Shown: piece by piece, positions 33,560-44,652 of the stretch
Numbering within the stretch: position 1 is the first letter of the stretch
Layout: the number at the start of each line of letters is the position of its first letter
Source of the DNA: Opisthorchis felineus
Lineage: Eukaryota > Platyhelminthes > Trematoda > Opisthorchiida > Opisthorchiidae
Direction: 5' to 3'
DNA: 64,000 nt
NCBI GenBank assembly: GCA_004794785.1
Contig: SJOL01009883.1
Coordinates: 410,778 to 474,777, forward strand
Made by a program: the position numbers and the translations under genes
Notes under the pieces: generated by a model
Database searches by the model: none
Seen by the model: only the letters and a program-made list of their open reading frames with translations
Told to the model about the DNA's origin: nothing

Positions 33560-34460
33560 GTCATGGAGAGGATGGACTCTACCGTGGTGTGACGGTTTGT
33601 GCGCCACCTCGACCCACTGAGCTATCCTGGAGGTGACCGTGCGACACTCGCAGTCCCTCATACCAGATTGGTCAGTGGTTGGAGGTCTGATCAACACAAT
33701 CTCCCGGCCCTCCAGGTTAGGGTCGGAACTTGCGTGGCGACTTGTTCTTTAAAGATGGGAATGCACTTGCATTTCCCGCCTTGCTGTCAGGCTTTTTTTG
33801 AGGGCTCAGATAATCTTCCTGTCCATGTCTGGGCACCCTGGCGGTATCCCAGCCCACTTAAAACTGTGATACCTAAAACCAAAAATACTCTCACGCTACA
33901 TCGGTTGTCGCGTGGTGTCATCAGCCGGTTCGTCTTACTTGCTGCATACAACAGGGTGGGTAGGCGGAAACAGGCTACTGCTGACGCATTCCTTCCTTCC
34001 CTTCCACTCCCCCCACCTCAGTACTAACTCTCTCCTTGTAAGCTTATCCTTATGACTGACAACCCCGTTCGTGGTTTTGGCCGCAGCATCTGCGCTTCAG
34101 CCGGCGCTCACAGCCTCAGGCCTCTCGAAATCCATCTTCAAGGCTCGACGCCCAGTCTACCTGGGTGCTTTTAATGTTCGCACTCTGAGGCAACCGAAAC
34201 GACAAGCTGTTCGTGCTCTCACACTGGAATTGCTTGACATTGATGTGTGCTGTGTATCAGAAACTGTTTGAGATAATTGCCCCATCACTCCGCTCGCTTC
34301 CGGCTGTGAACCTCTGGCGACACAAAGGACTGTGCGGGGTTCGGTATCGTGGTAAATCACCGGGTGCAAAGGATCCTTGCTTGGCAGGATACCTGTTGGT
34401 AGTTGCCTCTGTGTCTGGCAACGTCCATGAAGGAGTCTTAATTTTCTCATCTGGAGCATG
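33560..34460 (+). mobile_element. LINE-A 5-prime fragment in TAF2 intron
   Basis: It starts at the LINE-A 5-prime terminus (CGTCATGGAGAGGATGG at 33560), carries the full leader (GTGTGACGGTTTGTGCGCC, GAGCTATCC, GGTATCCCAGCCC, CTGCATACAACAGGG) and the first part of the endonuclease (SIFKAR, GAFNVRTLR, ALTLELLDIDVCCVSET, about 34128-34265), ending near 34460. The RT and 3-prime end are absent. It has the same orientation as TAF2 and lies within its 2.5-kb intron, so it is transcribed in the pre-mRNA. Confidence 0.75.
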
Positions 34461-35511
34461 AATGGTAAATTTCCGATCGCGACAGCCTATCTAGGTTGTT
34501 ATCAGTCGATTCGACCGAAAATCCAACATTTAGCCCGGTTTTTCTCACAATTTGTACTTCTAGGCTTTGCACAACCGTTCAGAATGTATCGACTGGGCTA
34601 ATGGGCAAAGGATTCACACCAGTTTAGCGCTGCTGAGTGAAGCTGATCTATTCATATAGTCGCTCTGTTGGTACAAGTAACTCCTATTTTGTGGAGTACC
34701 CCTTCTCAGTCGAATGTACAAGATTTTGTGACGAAACCAGCCGAGGATTCATGATGATCTGTCAGCATACTGTTTGCTGTACTAGACTATTTGCTTAGAC
34801 GAAGTATCAACTGGGTAATATTTAACAAAGATTGCTACTTTTTTCGCAAAGTGGTGCCCCTGCTGACGCCGTCACTTTGCCTGCTTTAACGATCCCCTTC
34901 AGAAGGCTTATCCAGCTTTGTAGAAGTCACGGTCATGGAGTTTCCTGGCGGAGATATTTACGTAGACTGCCCGAATGTTTATTCGAAGATGTGCGAACAA
35001 CTATATACTGTCTGCATATAGGTGTTAAATCCATAAGTTGGTTTCATCCGCATACTCCTTCAGCTGTGTCTCTACGCTGTTACTCTCTTTCTGATCCTTC
35101 TATTAGCGATCTTATTCTGGCTTAGGTCACCCTTAAGATGCCAGGGTCGAAACAGGTCAAACAGGCGTTGCATGCAACGAACTGCCTGGGAAGACGTGAG
35201 ATTTTGGGAAAAATGTAGAGGAGCGTTACTGACCTCACATGCCTCTCGATGACGTTACATACCGCAGTGCCACGTAAGTACTCGGTTTACCAATGAAAAC
35301 TATGAATCACGATACCGCCCAATCGGAGGCACTTACCCCATTTCACTCCAATTCCGGTTGACTGTAACTTGATTGCGTTCACAGGGCCATCCACAATGTG
35401 TATTTGCCCACTGAATCATCAGTTTTTTCATTCCTTTTGAGGTTAATCGTTAGCCGATATGCTTTTCCGTCTTTTAACCAAGTGAATCTCCTTCCCGTCT
35501 CCCTTACGCAG

Positions 35512-35955
35512 ACTATTTCTCCGAATTATTTGACAGCGTTCATAAAAAAATCCCACCTGGTTATTCGAATGCTGGAACTTCGATTCGGTCAACCAGTATT
35601 ACTGCAAGTTCTCAATAAGCTTCTCGTTCTCGCTCGACTCTCAGCTTCTTCAGTTCTTCCCAATGGTTCAATTGCATCAGGCAACCACAGAGACGAGAGC
35701 ATCGCTCACGATGAACAACCTGACTACACATCGACTGCACCCGACTGTTCCAACGTACCACCGTGCTTATCCGACGAAAACCAAGCTAATCTTTTGCTAT
35801 CTACAGCCTCGTTTCGCCGGATTATCCTAATGGTTACTGGTCAAGATATACAGAACTTTCTTGATCAGTGGGTTTTCCGGACTGGTCATGTTCGACTATT
35901 CGTCAAGTTTCATTTCAACCGCAAACGAAATGTGGTTGAACTAGAATTGAAACAG
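35512..35955 (+). CDS. TAF2: TAF2 exon 2
   Basis: This 148-codon exon joins exon 1 in phase 0. It is preceded by a strong pyrimidine tract and TTACGCAG, and followed by the donor AAACAG|GTAAGA. It starts with TISPNYLTAFIKKSHLVIRM, continuing the KSPH end of exon 1 exactly as in other TAF2 proteins, and ends with the conserved VKFHFNRKRNVVELELKQ. The middle (about 35650-35800) is a poorly conserved, Ser/Asp-rich insertion before the ISNVSGKDIQ-like block, seen here as MVTGQDIQNFLDQWV. The open frame running upstream to 35398 is intron sequence, because the conserved part begins at the acceptor. Confidence 0.92.
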
Positions 35956-36763
35956 GTAAGAATCGTTAGGTATGCCTCTAGTATCCCATAGGACTTCTTA
36001 CTGTGGCACTTTCTCAACTGCTAAAAATTCGGCTTCGTGTGTTACACACGTTACTATTCACATTTATGTGCATCTACTTGACGAATAAGTCGAGAAGTTT
36101 GGGTTCAACTTTTGTGTTCAGCTACCAGTGCAGTGCAAATTTATAGTTTTCGATCAGGTTGAACATGAACATGATAACTGCGGTCCAACATTCATTTCTG
36201 AGGAACTTTGTCTAAAGTTTAGAGATTAGCCGGCACGGGGCTTTGTCACTTTCTGCAGCTAGGTGAGTGTTTCATGTGGTGGATAACAACACCATCTGCG
36301 ATTCATAATAGCAGCCATGCATCACAAGAGAGGGAGACCTAAACTTAAGTTCTCCACCAGGTTTTTTTTACAATTCTGGGTCTGGAAACCTATTGCGATC
36401 TGAATCAGATTCATCTGGAGTTTTTAATCATTCTGTAGAGTTATATTGTAGTTCCCGGCGTCACCCACTGCACTGAGTTTAAATCCTATGTCCTCTAGGT
36501 AAGGCTATTTTTTCAGAAGTGGCCGTGGTGGCGTTTCTTTTTGAGGACTGCCGTAATAATCTGATCCCTGCTGAAATTAAAGTGACTTTTATACTAAGGC
36601 TTTATAGTCTGTAGCTCGGGTTCCGTTGCGTAACTTTTTAAGAAGAGCCGAGGAACATTCATTAAGGGAGGCTATTTTAATCTGGTTGCAACTATCTTTA
36701 ATGCTGAAATTTATAATCAGTTATAAAACAGGCACTAGTATGTAGTGTTTTCTCTCTCTATAG

Positions 36764-38563
36764 GATCTTCAGTCTCGAGGAACTCTGAGCTACACAGGCC
36801 CACTAACGGTCATGCTCCAAGAACTGGACGGAGCATTCATGCATACATTCAAGTTAGAAGAAGGCCGCATGGCTCGCGACTTGCCTTGTCATTCCAAAAG
36901 TCGTAAACACCGAAAGAAGCGTATCCCTTTGGCCAATGGCGATGAAGTAGACATGGATTTAGGACGCATTGATGCAGAGTCACCACTCCTTTGGGTTCGC
37001 ATGGACCCTGATTTGGCTGTCATTCACACAATTTATGTAGAGCAGCCAGATTTCATGTGGCACCTGATGCTACTGCATGATCGAGATTGTCTTGGACAGT
37101 TGGAAGCTACGCATGCCCTTCGTGATTTTCCATCTCCAGAGACACGACATGCCCTTGCAAATGTGATTGCTAATGAACGAATTTTTTACCGTGTCCGTAC
37201 CGATGCCTGCTTTTCCCTCTGTCACATTGCGAATGAGCTGAGCGCAATGAGTGGCGCTCAGGGTACAACAGCGAACGCAGCAACATCTGTATTACTCCCA
37301 CTATTTTGGCAATTGTTCAGCTCCCCGGCTGCTCGAGGCCTAGTCCGACAAAACAATTTCAAGCATCTTCAGCATTATTTTCTCATGCGAACCATTTGTC
37401 GATCCTTAGCGACACTACGCGTCCAACAAGTTTGCCCTCGAGAAGTGCTCCCTTTCATTAGCGAACTACTTCGCCACAATGATAATACACGTAACGAATA
37501 TTCGGATTATTGTTACCTTGCAGATCTAATAAGAACGATGAAGGACATTCTTACTCCGGCCATTGTAGTTCGTGGCGTAATGTCATCATCCTCACTGCCT
37601 GTTGAAGCTCGAACGGTAATCGAGGAAGTCGTTCATCATCTGAATCTGGACACACAAACTCCCAGTTACAAGGGCACCATAACTGTTGTTTGTTTGGCTA
37701 CCATACGCCGACTACAGCGTCTCGGTTTCCTACCCGTAGACCCTAGCCTCTTCTATCTGTATGCCTCTCCTGGTTTTTTTTATGACGTGCGACTCGCTGG
37801 CCTTGAGTGTCTTGTCGATTATGTCCGCGGCGAGCGTGATCAACCGGCGCTTGATTGGATATTCAATGAAATTATCGAGCGAGACGATGGGACAGATAGT
37901 TCACACGCTCGACTTCGGTTCGAAGCCGTCCAACTACTCTTACGTATGCCCCCATTTCAGCGGGGCGAGACTGGGAGTCGTTTAGACACGCCACAGCTCG
38001 TTTGTAGGCTTTGGAATTTGATGAACTATGGTTGCGGTGGAGACTCACGACTACGCTGTGCTGTGGCTGATTTGTATCATATGTTGTATGGAAATAGGCG
38101 GCCCACCTGCCTACCTCTTCCAGAGGGAGTATTGCTTGTGCGGGTCAAGGAAGGTCGTTCGGTGCTAAACTTGACCGCATCAAGTGAAGCCAGAGTCGAA
38201 GGCGAAGATGACCTCACTGATGGTCGAGAACCAGGACAAACGTTGGATTCGGATGAGGATGAAATATCAGATGGATTGGAGGACATATATTCAGAGCTTG
38301 ATCTGGACAGCACCTCACGAATGTATCCAAGACAGTTTGACAGCGCACTAAAACAAATTCCGAATTCGTCGATACTGGGAGAAACTCGTGTTTCAGCAGC
38401 GGCAGATGAATTTGTGGAGTACGGTATTATTTCAGAAGGTAAAACTGCAGGGAGCTGTCACACAAAACGGCCGTTTTCAGTTCACAGTGGTTCTGAGCTG
38501 TTGCTCAGCGAATCTAGTTCTAAACGTCGAATGCAACGCTTAAGTGATGACGAAGACGATTAG
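36764..38563 (+). CDS. TAF2: TAF2 exon 3 (C-terminal half, terminal coding exon)
   Basis: This exon of 599 codons plus stop follows the acceptor CTCTCTATAG|GAT in phase 0. It opens with DLQSRGTLSYTGPLTV and ELDGAFMHTF, then the highly conserved PCHSKSRKHRKKRIPLANG, EEVDMDL-like and SPLLWVRMDPD blocks, and the helical-repeat region of TAF2 (ADFMW-like QPDFMWHLML, RVRTDACFSL). The tail is acidic: two runs near residues 1090-1125 rich in Asp/Glu and a final KRRMQRLSDDEDD. Whole protein is about 1219 residues against about 1200 in human, so the gene is essentially complete. The TAG stop (38561-38563) is followed at once by GTGAGT, a perfect donor, so a 3-prime UTR intron is possible. Confidence 0.93.
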   Translation, partial: DLQSRGTLSYTGPLTVMLQELDGAFMHTFKLEEGRMARDLPCHSKSRKHRKKRIPLANGDEVDMDLGRIDAESPLLWVRMDPDLAVIHTIYVEQPDFMWHLMLLHDRDCLGQLEATHALRDFPSPETRHALANVIANERIFYRVRTDACFSLCHIANELSAMSGAQGTTANAATSVLLPLFWQLFSSPAARGLVRQNNFKHLQHYFLMRTICRSLATLRVQQVCPREVLPFISELLRHNDNTRNEYSDYCYLADLIRTMKDILTPAIVVRGVMSSSSLPVEARTVIEEVVHHLNLDTQTPSYKGTITVVCLATIRRLQRLGFLPVDPSLFYLYASPGFFYDVRLAGLECLVDYVRGERDQPALDWIFNEIIERDDGTDSSHARLRFEAVQLLLRMPPFQRGETGSRLDTPQLVCRLWNLMNYGCGGDSRLRCAVADLYHMLYGNRRPTCLPLPEGVLLVRVKEGRSVLNLTASSEARVEGEDDLTDGREPGQTLDSDEDEISDGLEDIYSELDLDSTSRMYPRQFDSALKQIPNSSILGETRVSAAADEFVEYGIISEGKTAGSCHTKRPFSVHSGSELLLSESSSKRRMQRLSDDEDD

Positions 38564-38660
38564 GTGAGTGTGGGGTTTAGTTTTTGTGCAACCTCAGGTT
38601 GCTTGTCTCGTCACTTTCTAATGCGCTTCCTTCACACTGAGCCTGTTTGGCCCAGTTTAA

Positions 38661-38984
38661 GGTGAGCGCCCCCCACCCCATAAGGTCCGTGGTACTTATC
38701 CACCCCTTGCATCACGATTGCCCACATTTGCGCTTGTGCAACTTGGTGGTATCTCTGCCTCTGGGTTGCCTGACAGCTATGCATCAAAAAGTCGAAAAAC
38801 AATGCTGGTTTTTGGAGGTAAGACAAAGAGGATTTTCTTATCAGCTGCCGAGGAAGCGAAGTTAACTTCGCGTTGTTTCGGCGATCTCCTGTGTGAAGAC
38901 AAGCCGGCTTCTTGGGTATCCACAACTGCGGCTGCCCAAACACAGTGGTCGTTGGAAAGTTTCTCCCAGTGGCGTAGCCTGTAG
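38661..38984 (+). CDS. unidentified ORF just downstream of TAF2
   Basis: An open frame of about 108 codons starts after a stop at 38658 and ends in TAG at 38984. It lacks an early ATG. From about 38718 it reads PTFALVQLGGISASGLPDS, then RKTMLVFGGKTKRIFLSAAEEAK and ends TQWSLESFSQWRSL, a composition that looks like real protein and not like any repeat in the window. It may be an exon of a separate plus-strand gene, or part of the TAF2 3-prime UTR if the donor after the TAF2 stop is used. The minus-strand frame opposite it is probably its shadow. I do not recognise the family. Confidence 0.3.
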   Translation, partial: GERPPPHKVRGTYPPLASRLPTFALVQLGGISASGLPDSYASKSRKTMLVFGGKTKRIFLSAAEEAKLTSRCFGDLLCEDKPASWVSTTAAAQTQWSLESFSQWRSL

Positions 38985-39114
38985 TTCATTTGCAGTATCC
39001 ATCTAAATTTTAGCTGACCTCGAAGACAACACTAATCTCTGTATCTATTTTGGGCCGAAGTAAATGGATGCTGATTGTTGGTTTCTACCGGATATTAAAT
39101 GCCCTGAGGCCAGC

Positions 39115-39120
39115 AATAAA
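39115..39120 (+). terminator. candidate polyadenylation signal
   Basis: A canonical AATAAA about 550 bases past the TAF2 stop, the first on plus that I noticed there. It could serve TAF2 or the ORF at 38661. Only the hexamer supports it. Confidence 0.3.
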
Positions 39121-39259
39121 ACACTTATCCAAAAGGTCCTGAACACGTCCTCATTTCCGATAAGTACGAAGAACTTCGTATAACAGGTCACAGGAAACTC
39201 GCAACAGTTTTCCTGTTGTGTTTGACGTCCTATTTGAACATTTATTCATGTGATACAGG

Positions 39260-39349
39260 CACCCAGTGTCTATCGTACCAAGCGCCCATTTAGTTTCGCT
39301 GTTTTTTGCACCATTGGAGTTGTATTTGCATTTTCACTGACGGATGCAT
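39260..39349 (+). CDS. possible short terminal exon with a membrane segment
   Basis: After the acceptor-like TGATACAG a frame reads APSVYRTKRPFSFAVFC, then TIGVVFAFSLTDA and a stop, giving one hydrophobic span with a basic N-terminal side. A second acceptor-like TTCTTCCAG precedes an ATG at 39418, but its frame closes after ten codons. No matching upstream exon was found, so this may be chance. Confidence 0.15.
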
Positions 39350-41270
39350 AGGTTGTAAGTAGGCTTCTCGGTTGCTTTTGTATCCTTAAACTAATTACTC
39401 TGTTTTTGTTCTTCCAGATGCAACTGGGCCGTCGTTCTCATCTTCTATGACTACATTCTTCTGGCGAGATCCCTGTGTGCGGGATTAATAATTGTATATG
39501 AACTTATTTTTCTATTCACCGAATCCCTTTTTCTTTAGGATCTTTTCGTGAGGGAGCCGTTGAAGCTAACTTAACTTCCAAGACCACAGTTATTATCGTG
39601 CTGTCACAGTCTTGTGGCACAGGATCGCAGTTGTACCTCAAGGTAGTTAAGCCACCAACCCCATTCTATACAGTTTCCCTGACTTGTTTGAGTTGTTCGT
39701 TCTAGAAGTCAGCTCTGGCGTCACGTAAAACGATGAATCCCGATAGTCTGTGAGAAGTGAACAAATTTATTTTGCCCTAGAGTTTACCTTACCGGGGATT
39801 ATGTTTCTCCGGATGGAGCAGCTTCAAGAAAAACTAGTGGTGATATACAGTTGGGGCACAGTATGAGAGCTCAGTGGAGTTCAGGTGAAACTACAATGAG
39901 GTGTTTGCAATGGAGGGTGGGCAAAAGTAGCACAGACTACTACAGCTTATGTCACTCACACAATCTTCCAACTCTTGTTTTTTTCAGCCAGTCATTGTTT
40001 CCCTTGGGGGACGGCACATGGGGTTGAACACAGATCCTCAGTTTGTGTCCTATTATTAATAATGCAACCAGTTTAATGCTTGTGAAGAAGTTGTCAGTGA
40101 TCATCCACTAACTATTCAAGAAGCAGCATACACTATCAGTGGGTTACCGTTTCTCAACAGTTTTTCAGTGGATCTAATATCTGATGTGATGTTATGCACA
40201 AGCATTATCAACTTTTCACCAAATATTCCCCGTTTATTTCTTAATACCCAAAGAGCACCATCTTTGTGGGGGAGATAGTTGCTCGTCTCAGAACGAAATC
40301 ACTGATTCGAACTCTTCGCCAACTCCATATGGACACAGTTTTTTCCGGTGCGGAACTGCGTCTTTGGTGCCAAAAATTAGATGCGTTGTCAACTCGAACG
40401 AACCGCTACCCATAGTCTTCCGACGAAACTGGTCACTACACAACGAGTGCACATAATGGCATCTTCCTTAATCCTTGTGATATATTGAATTCCGATAAAT
40501 ATAAAAAGGTCTTTCATACGTAGACACGCATTCATCCACTGAAAGTCGCGCGTCTAGTTTTATATGGATGCGGCATACACGGATCTCGAGACAGCCACTG
40601 TAAGTGTTCATCCGGACAGACCGGTCTGGCAATGCTGGGTTGCTCAGCCAGTTGGGACTGCCCAAAAGAGGGAAGTGGCACGTTATTGTCCGACATTGAA
40701 AATACACAGCTGTCTCATTGGAACCGTCTCACCCAACCTGTTTTTGAGATTGTGGGACTTAAGTGTATTCTTTTTACCTCTTCTGTCAATTTGCATATCA
40801 GCAACCGGAATTACATCAACCAACATTACTCACTTAGGTGTTAGATGGCAGGCCCATCATTAGCGGTGCGGGTTAAATTAGCCATGTTAGGGGTTGTCGT
40901 CATTCCAAGGTCATGTGAGCGATGATTAATTGAAAGGGGACAACTTGGGAAAGGTTAGGATTGAGTACGTGACGACAAATACAAATCAGATCGACGGGAC
41001 ATTTATGTGACAGGTTGGTGGGATAGTAGCCAGCACATCCCAGGACGCCCACGGTGATTCGTTGATATGTGGTGTACCGCATATCAGATTGTCCCGGACT
41101 GAAAGACGGACGATCGGGCGTACCACAACTGACAATAGGCCATTAAAATTGTTTGATGGTGATGAGATCTGATAATTTTCAATAGTGATTTCGTCCAGCC
41201 GGTCTATGCGGAAAATTCGAGAAGCGCTGTACAGCTATTTCTTCCTTGTTGGGAATCATCAGTCGGATCT
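39350..41270. other. no identifiable gene
   Basis: ORFs at 40564-40863 (plus) and 41082-40900 (minus) have no motif I know. No recognised repeat apart from the SINE remnant that begins at its right edge. Confidence 0.3.
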
Positions 41271-41274
41271 CACG

Positions 41275-41357
41275 AAACTCGGAGAGTTTTGAACCCACGA
41301 TTTTTCGACCAATGGTTTAACACAGTCGTTTGGCCACGAGCGGCTGATCATCAGTGC
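41275..41357 (-). repeat. tRNA-like SINE head remnant
   Basis: Read on minus: GTGGCCAAACGACTGTG resembles an A box of the class-II tRNA kind (TGGCCNARNGG), and GGGTTCAAAACTC a B box, spaced as in a tRNA. It differs from the main SINE head, so it represents a second, older family or a tRNA pseudogene. Confidence 0.45.
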
Positions 41358-41439
41358 TATCAGCTCTCACTTAAACAGGGCACAACACCATCATACGATT
41401 ACGGACCAGACAGAAATGTGACTCGCACTACTAAGTCCA

Positions 41440-41885
41440 CGACAGCCTAAAGGCCACACCAAGTTGCTTTTGGGCACATGATGAAGGCTTTGGTTGATTT
41501 ATTACAACGACTTCGGATGATCTCAGAACACGCGTAATTCGGTGGCGGAGAAAGATAGTAAACGCTAAGGTGAAACCAACTTGATGGCCTGTGGCATGCA
41601 TATATCTGGATACGGAGGACTTAAGTGTTTTCCGCCCTCAAGTCGATTCTGTGTTTTGAAGATAACTTCGTATCCAAACCGGCACATACTCCCTCATTTC
41701 AGTGGTGAGACACCTATCGGTTCTGCCAAGGTAACCTGCTCCGCAGTTACGTATGGGTTGGTATACACAGTGTGATTTGACCCCAATAGGTTTCTCTCCT
41801 TTTTTATAAAGGGAACTACTCACAAAGTTGCTGAAAACTTCGATAGCCCACGACCGGTTTCGCCCTTCTTGGGAATTATCAGGTA
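41440..41885 (-). pseudogene. Penelope-like element, C-terminal GIY-YIG endonuclease end
   Basis: On minus the frame 41928-41638 ends in CGAGYLGRTDRCLTTEMREY (about 41740-41680). This corresponds to the second half of the GIY-YIG nuclease core (YxGxTxRxLxxRxxEH); the conserved Arg of the TTRMREH block is changed to Glu. Farther on, PKPSSCAQKQLGVAFRLSW (about 41500-41447) matches the KPELCxQKxxVxxLxLPW C-terminus of these elements. Frameshifts break it. It lies head-to-head with the RT fragment at 41950, so the two belong to different copies or to an inverted one. Confidence 0.7.
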
Positions 41886-41949
41886 GGCGCAGTCCCCGAG
41901 TTCCCATCAACCTTAGTTCTGCTTGCACCTAAATTTGTGAATATCTGTC

Positions 41950-43565
41950 CAAGTAGGTCAAGCTTCCGAACGCCTGAAGCGTCAGCTTCAATAAAGGTAA
42001 AGGCATGCCCGCAGTCATATAGACACTTGCCGCGCAAAAGCAGCAGAACTACGGAGACTAATCAGCCAGAGACAGACATATGTTGATGACCTAACGAATG
42101 ACGAACTTACGGAGTTTACTCAGAACTTAAGTAAAATTTCGGAAAAGGAAACAGCTAAGAAACGAACTGTGTTGAATGCAAGCCTCGACGACAACAATCT
42201 GTAGTCCCGTTTTTCAACAAACCCCGAAAGGTATGTGTATAATTTGTCCACTGTATCCCTCGACTCCACTCTGATCGAAGTTGTATCGCTACGGCCCAAA
42301 TTCTGTATCCTTCGCCATAACGATAGTCGCCTTAATATTGAGACAATTTGAAAACCTTTATGATCAACTTCGACAACTATCCCCAGTTAGTCCAACCAAC
42401 CTAGAACATTGCAAGTCGGACTTGGTAACTTGCTGTTATCAATATACCCGTTATAAAGTCAACCGTCAGAACTTGGTAACAAAGAAACACATGGATTCAT
42501 TGAGAGAGATACGTGCTCGAGATGACCTCATTATCAGCCGCCCCGACCGGAATGGTCGTGATGAACAAAACTGACTATATACGCAAAATGACGGACATTC
42601 TGGCGGACACAACCAAGTTCAGTCAGACACCCAAGGACAAAGATAAAACGCTCATGATAGAACAACAACTGCTAACATGCCTGAAACGCCTTAAGGCAAA
42701 CGGTTTGATCTCCAAGACAACCTATGAGAAAGTCAAACCCACAGGTTCAACAACGCCTCGCCTATACGGCTTGCCAAAAAATCAATAAACCCAATTGCCC
42801 ACTGAGGCCAATCATAGACATGCACAACTCACCTTATCACAAAATCGCACAGTGGCTCGTCAAAATGCTGGAACCAATACGACGACAAATGTGTCAATGC
42901 AGTTTGGGTGGACTCAATAAAGGCCAAGAACTGAAAGATTCGTTCATGTGTTCATTGGACGTGACTTCACTGTTTACTAACATCCCATTAACTGTGACAG
43001 TTAACTACCAATTTAACTACATAGAAGCAAACAACTTCCAGTTGCCAGTTCCAGTCAATGAATTGCGAGAACTCCTCCCGCGATGTACACTGAACGTACA
43101 ACTACCGTTCAATGACATGCTCTACCGTCAAATTGATGACATTGCCATGGGCTCACCACTGGGCCCATAATAGCCGACATTTTCACGAGTAAACTTGAAA
43201 ATGGTCCCCTAAAAGAGAGAGATGTAATACTACTGCCGATATGTGGACGACATCTTCGCGGTTGTGAACAATAAACCGGAGATGGAATTGCTCCAACAAC
43301 GGCTCAATAAGGCCCACACCGCCATCCAATTCACTTCGGAAGTAGAAACCGATAACTTCCTCCACTTCATGGATGTTGGTCTTGAACGACGTCACGATGG
43401 TACACTGAAACGATTGGTGTACCGAAAACCTTGGTCCGGGCAGTACATTAACCTTAGCAGCTTCGTTGCACTAAAGCAGAAACGGAATCTGATCCATAGC
43501 CTAACTAACAGAGCGAAGAAAATATGCTCTGATGGCGCTCTGTAACAAGAAATTCTAACTCTCAC
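41950..43565 (+). pseudogene. Penelope-like element reverse transcriptase
   Basis: Plus strand, three main frames. The N-terminal part (42190-42574) has STNPERYVYNLS and RARDDLIISRPDRNG. The fingers (42513-42788) have VVMNKTDYIRKMTDIL and TPRLYGLPKNQ, followed in the next frame by KPNCPLRPIIDM. Motif A (42724-43170) is FMCSLDVTSLFTNIPL, with GSPLGP. The catalytic CRYVDDIFAV lies at 43232-43261, followed by LHFMDVGLERRHDGTLKR and VYRKPWSGQYIN. This series, with the YGLPKxHK-like block and YVDD, is typical of Penelope-like RTs rather than LINEs. Three frameshifts make it inactive. The GIY-YIG domain is missing downstream, where the match ends near 43565. Confidence 0.8.
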
Positions 43566-43569
43566 CAAC

Positions 43570-44640
43570 GTTCTGAGAGAACGCTTTGTTCGTGTGTTGT
43601 ACTTGTCATGATCTAACTCACCTCCCCCCACGCGTACACCCTGTGCTGAACACAATCACAGCACTGCCCGCACTGGCAAGCTCAAGCCATCCTATTGGTG
43701 ACCTGAACTAGTTATTCTTTGATAGGTAGCCAATGTCGTCTCTCACTCGATTTCCTGTTCATGTACACCATGCTCATTCAAACATGTTAAATACGGCTCT
43801 CTCAACCTTTGCACCTGTGTGACTTGAAATGGCCTTGCCGAAACCATGCTCGTCAACCCATCTTTTGCCTGAAAATTGCGTGAAGGGGTGAGACAAACGA
43901 ATACCCATGATTTTGTGAAATGGAAAATTAAAATCTCACGTCTAGGCTTGTCGTTAAATGGACCGAAACCTGAAAGAATAATGAGTCCCATCAAAAAAAG
44001 AAATCAGTCGATTAGCGTATCTGTCGGCTGCTCTTTAACCTTGAGACTGGAGGGTTACCGACCACCTGAGCACTACAAATTCTGACCGCTTCACGAAGAA
44101 AGTTGGGGATCATAGTAACAGATTATCACTCAGTCGATGCATACTTTGCAAGCAGTTTGAATGGAATTATCCCTCTCCAGGTAGTTCAACCAACGTGTAC
44201 TGGCACGCGCTTTTGTGTGGATGTGATACCGATCGAAGTCGTCTAGCCACAAGCAACGCATAACACATAGGTGAATAGGAAGCTCTCCTAGCATTTGCCA
44301 AATAAAACGAACGGTCCCCGGGTCAACTACTTACATCGACTTCCGACCGACCCTAGAGGCCAGAACAGCCCATCGAATCTGCATTGCCTTCAAAGCTCAA
44401 CTGATTCACCATCAAAACAAATCAGGGTTGCTACGTTGTCCAACTACATATATTTATGACTTTCACGCGCAGTAAACAGCACTTTTCGGAGAGGAACAAC
44501 GCACACGGTCTAAGAAAACGAAATTCATGCAGTGCAAACCAATACAATAATCCATCCAACTTCACCCACTAATTGGGAGATGGATGTAACAGACGCTGCT
44601 GAACTAGCGAATAGCATGAGCACAAGTAACAAAAAAGACG
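43570..44640. other. no identifiable feature
   Basis: Nothing recognisable; small ORFs on both strands lack motifs. Confidence 0.3.
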
Positions 44641-44652
44641 GATATTTTTCGG

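Noticed and set aside
37761..37985. second ORF inside TAF2 exon 3
   Set aside because: It is an alternative frame inside strongly conserved TAF2 coding sequence.
38632..38989. minus-strand ORFs opposite the frame downstream of TAF2
   Set aside because: The plus frame has the more protein-like composition and lies in the orientation of TAF2; the minus frames show no leader, motif or splice context.
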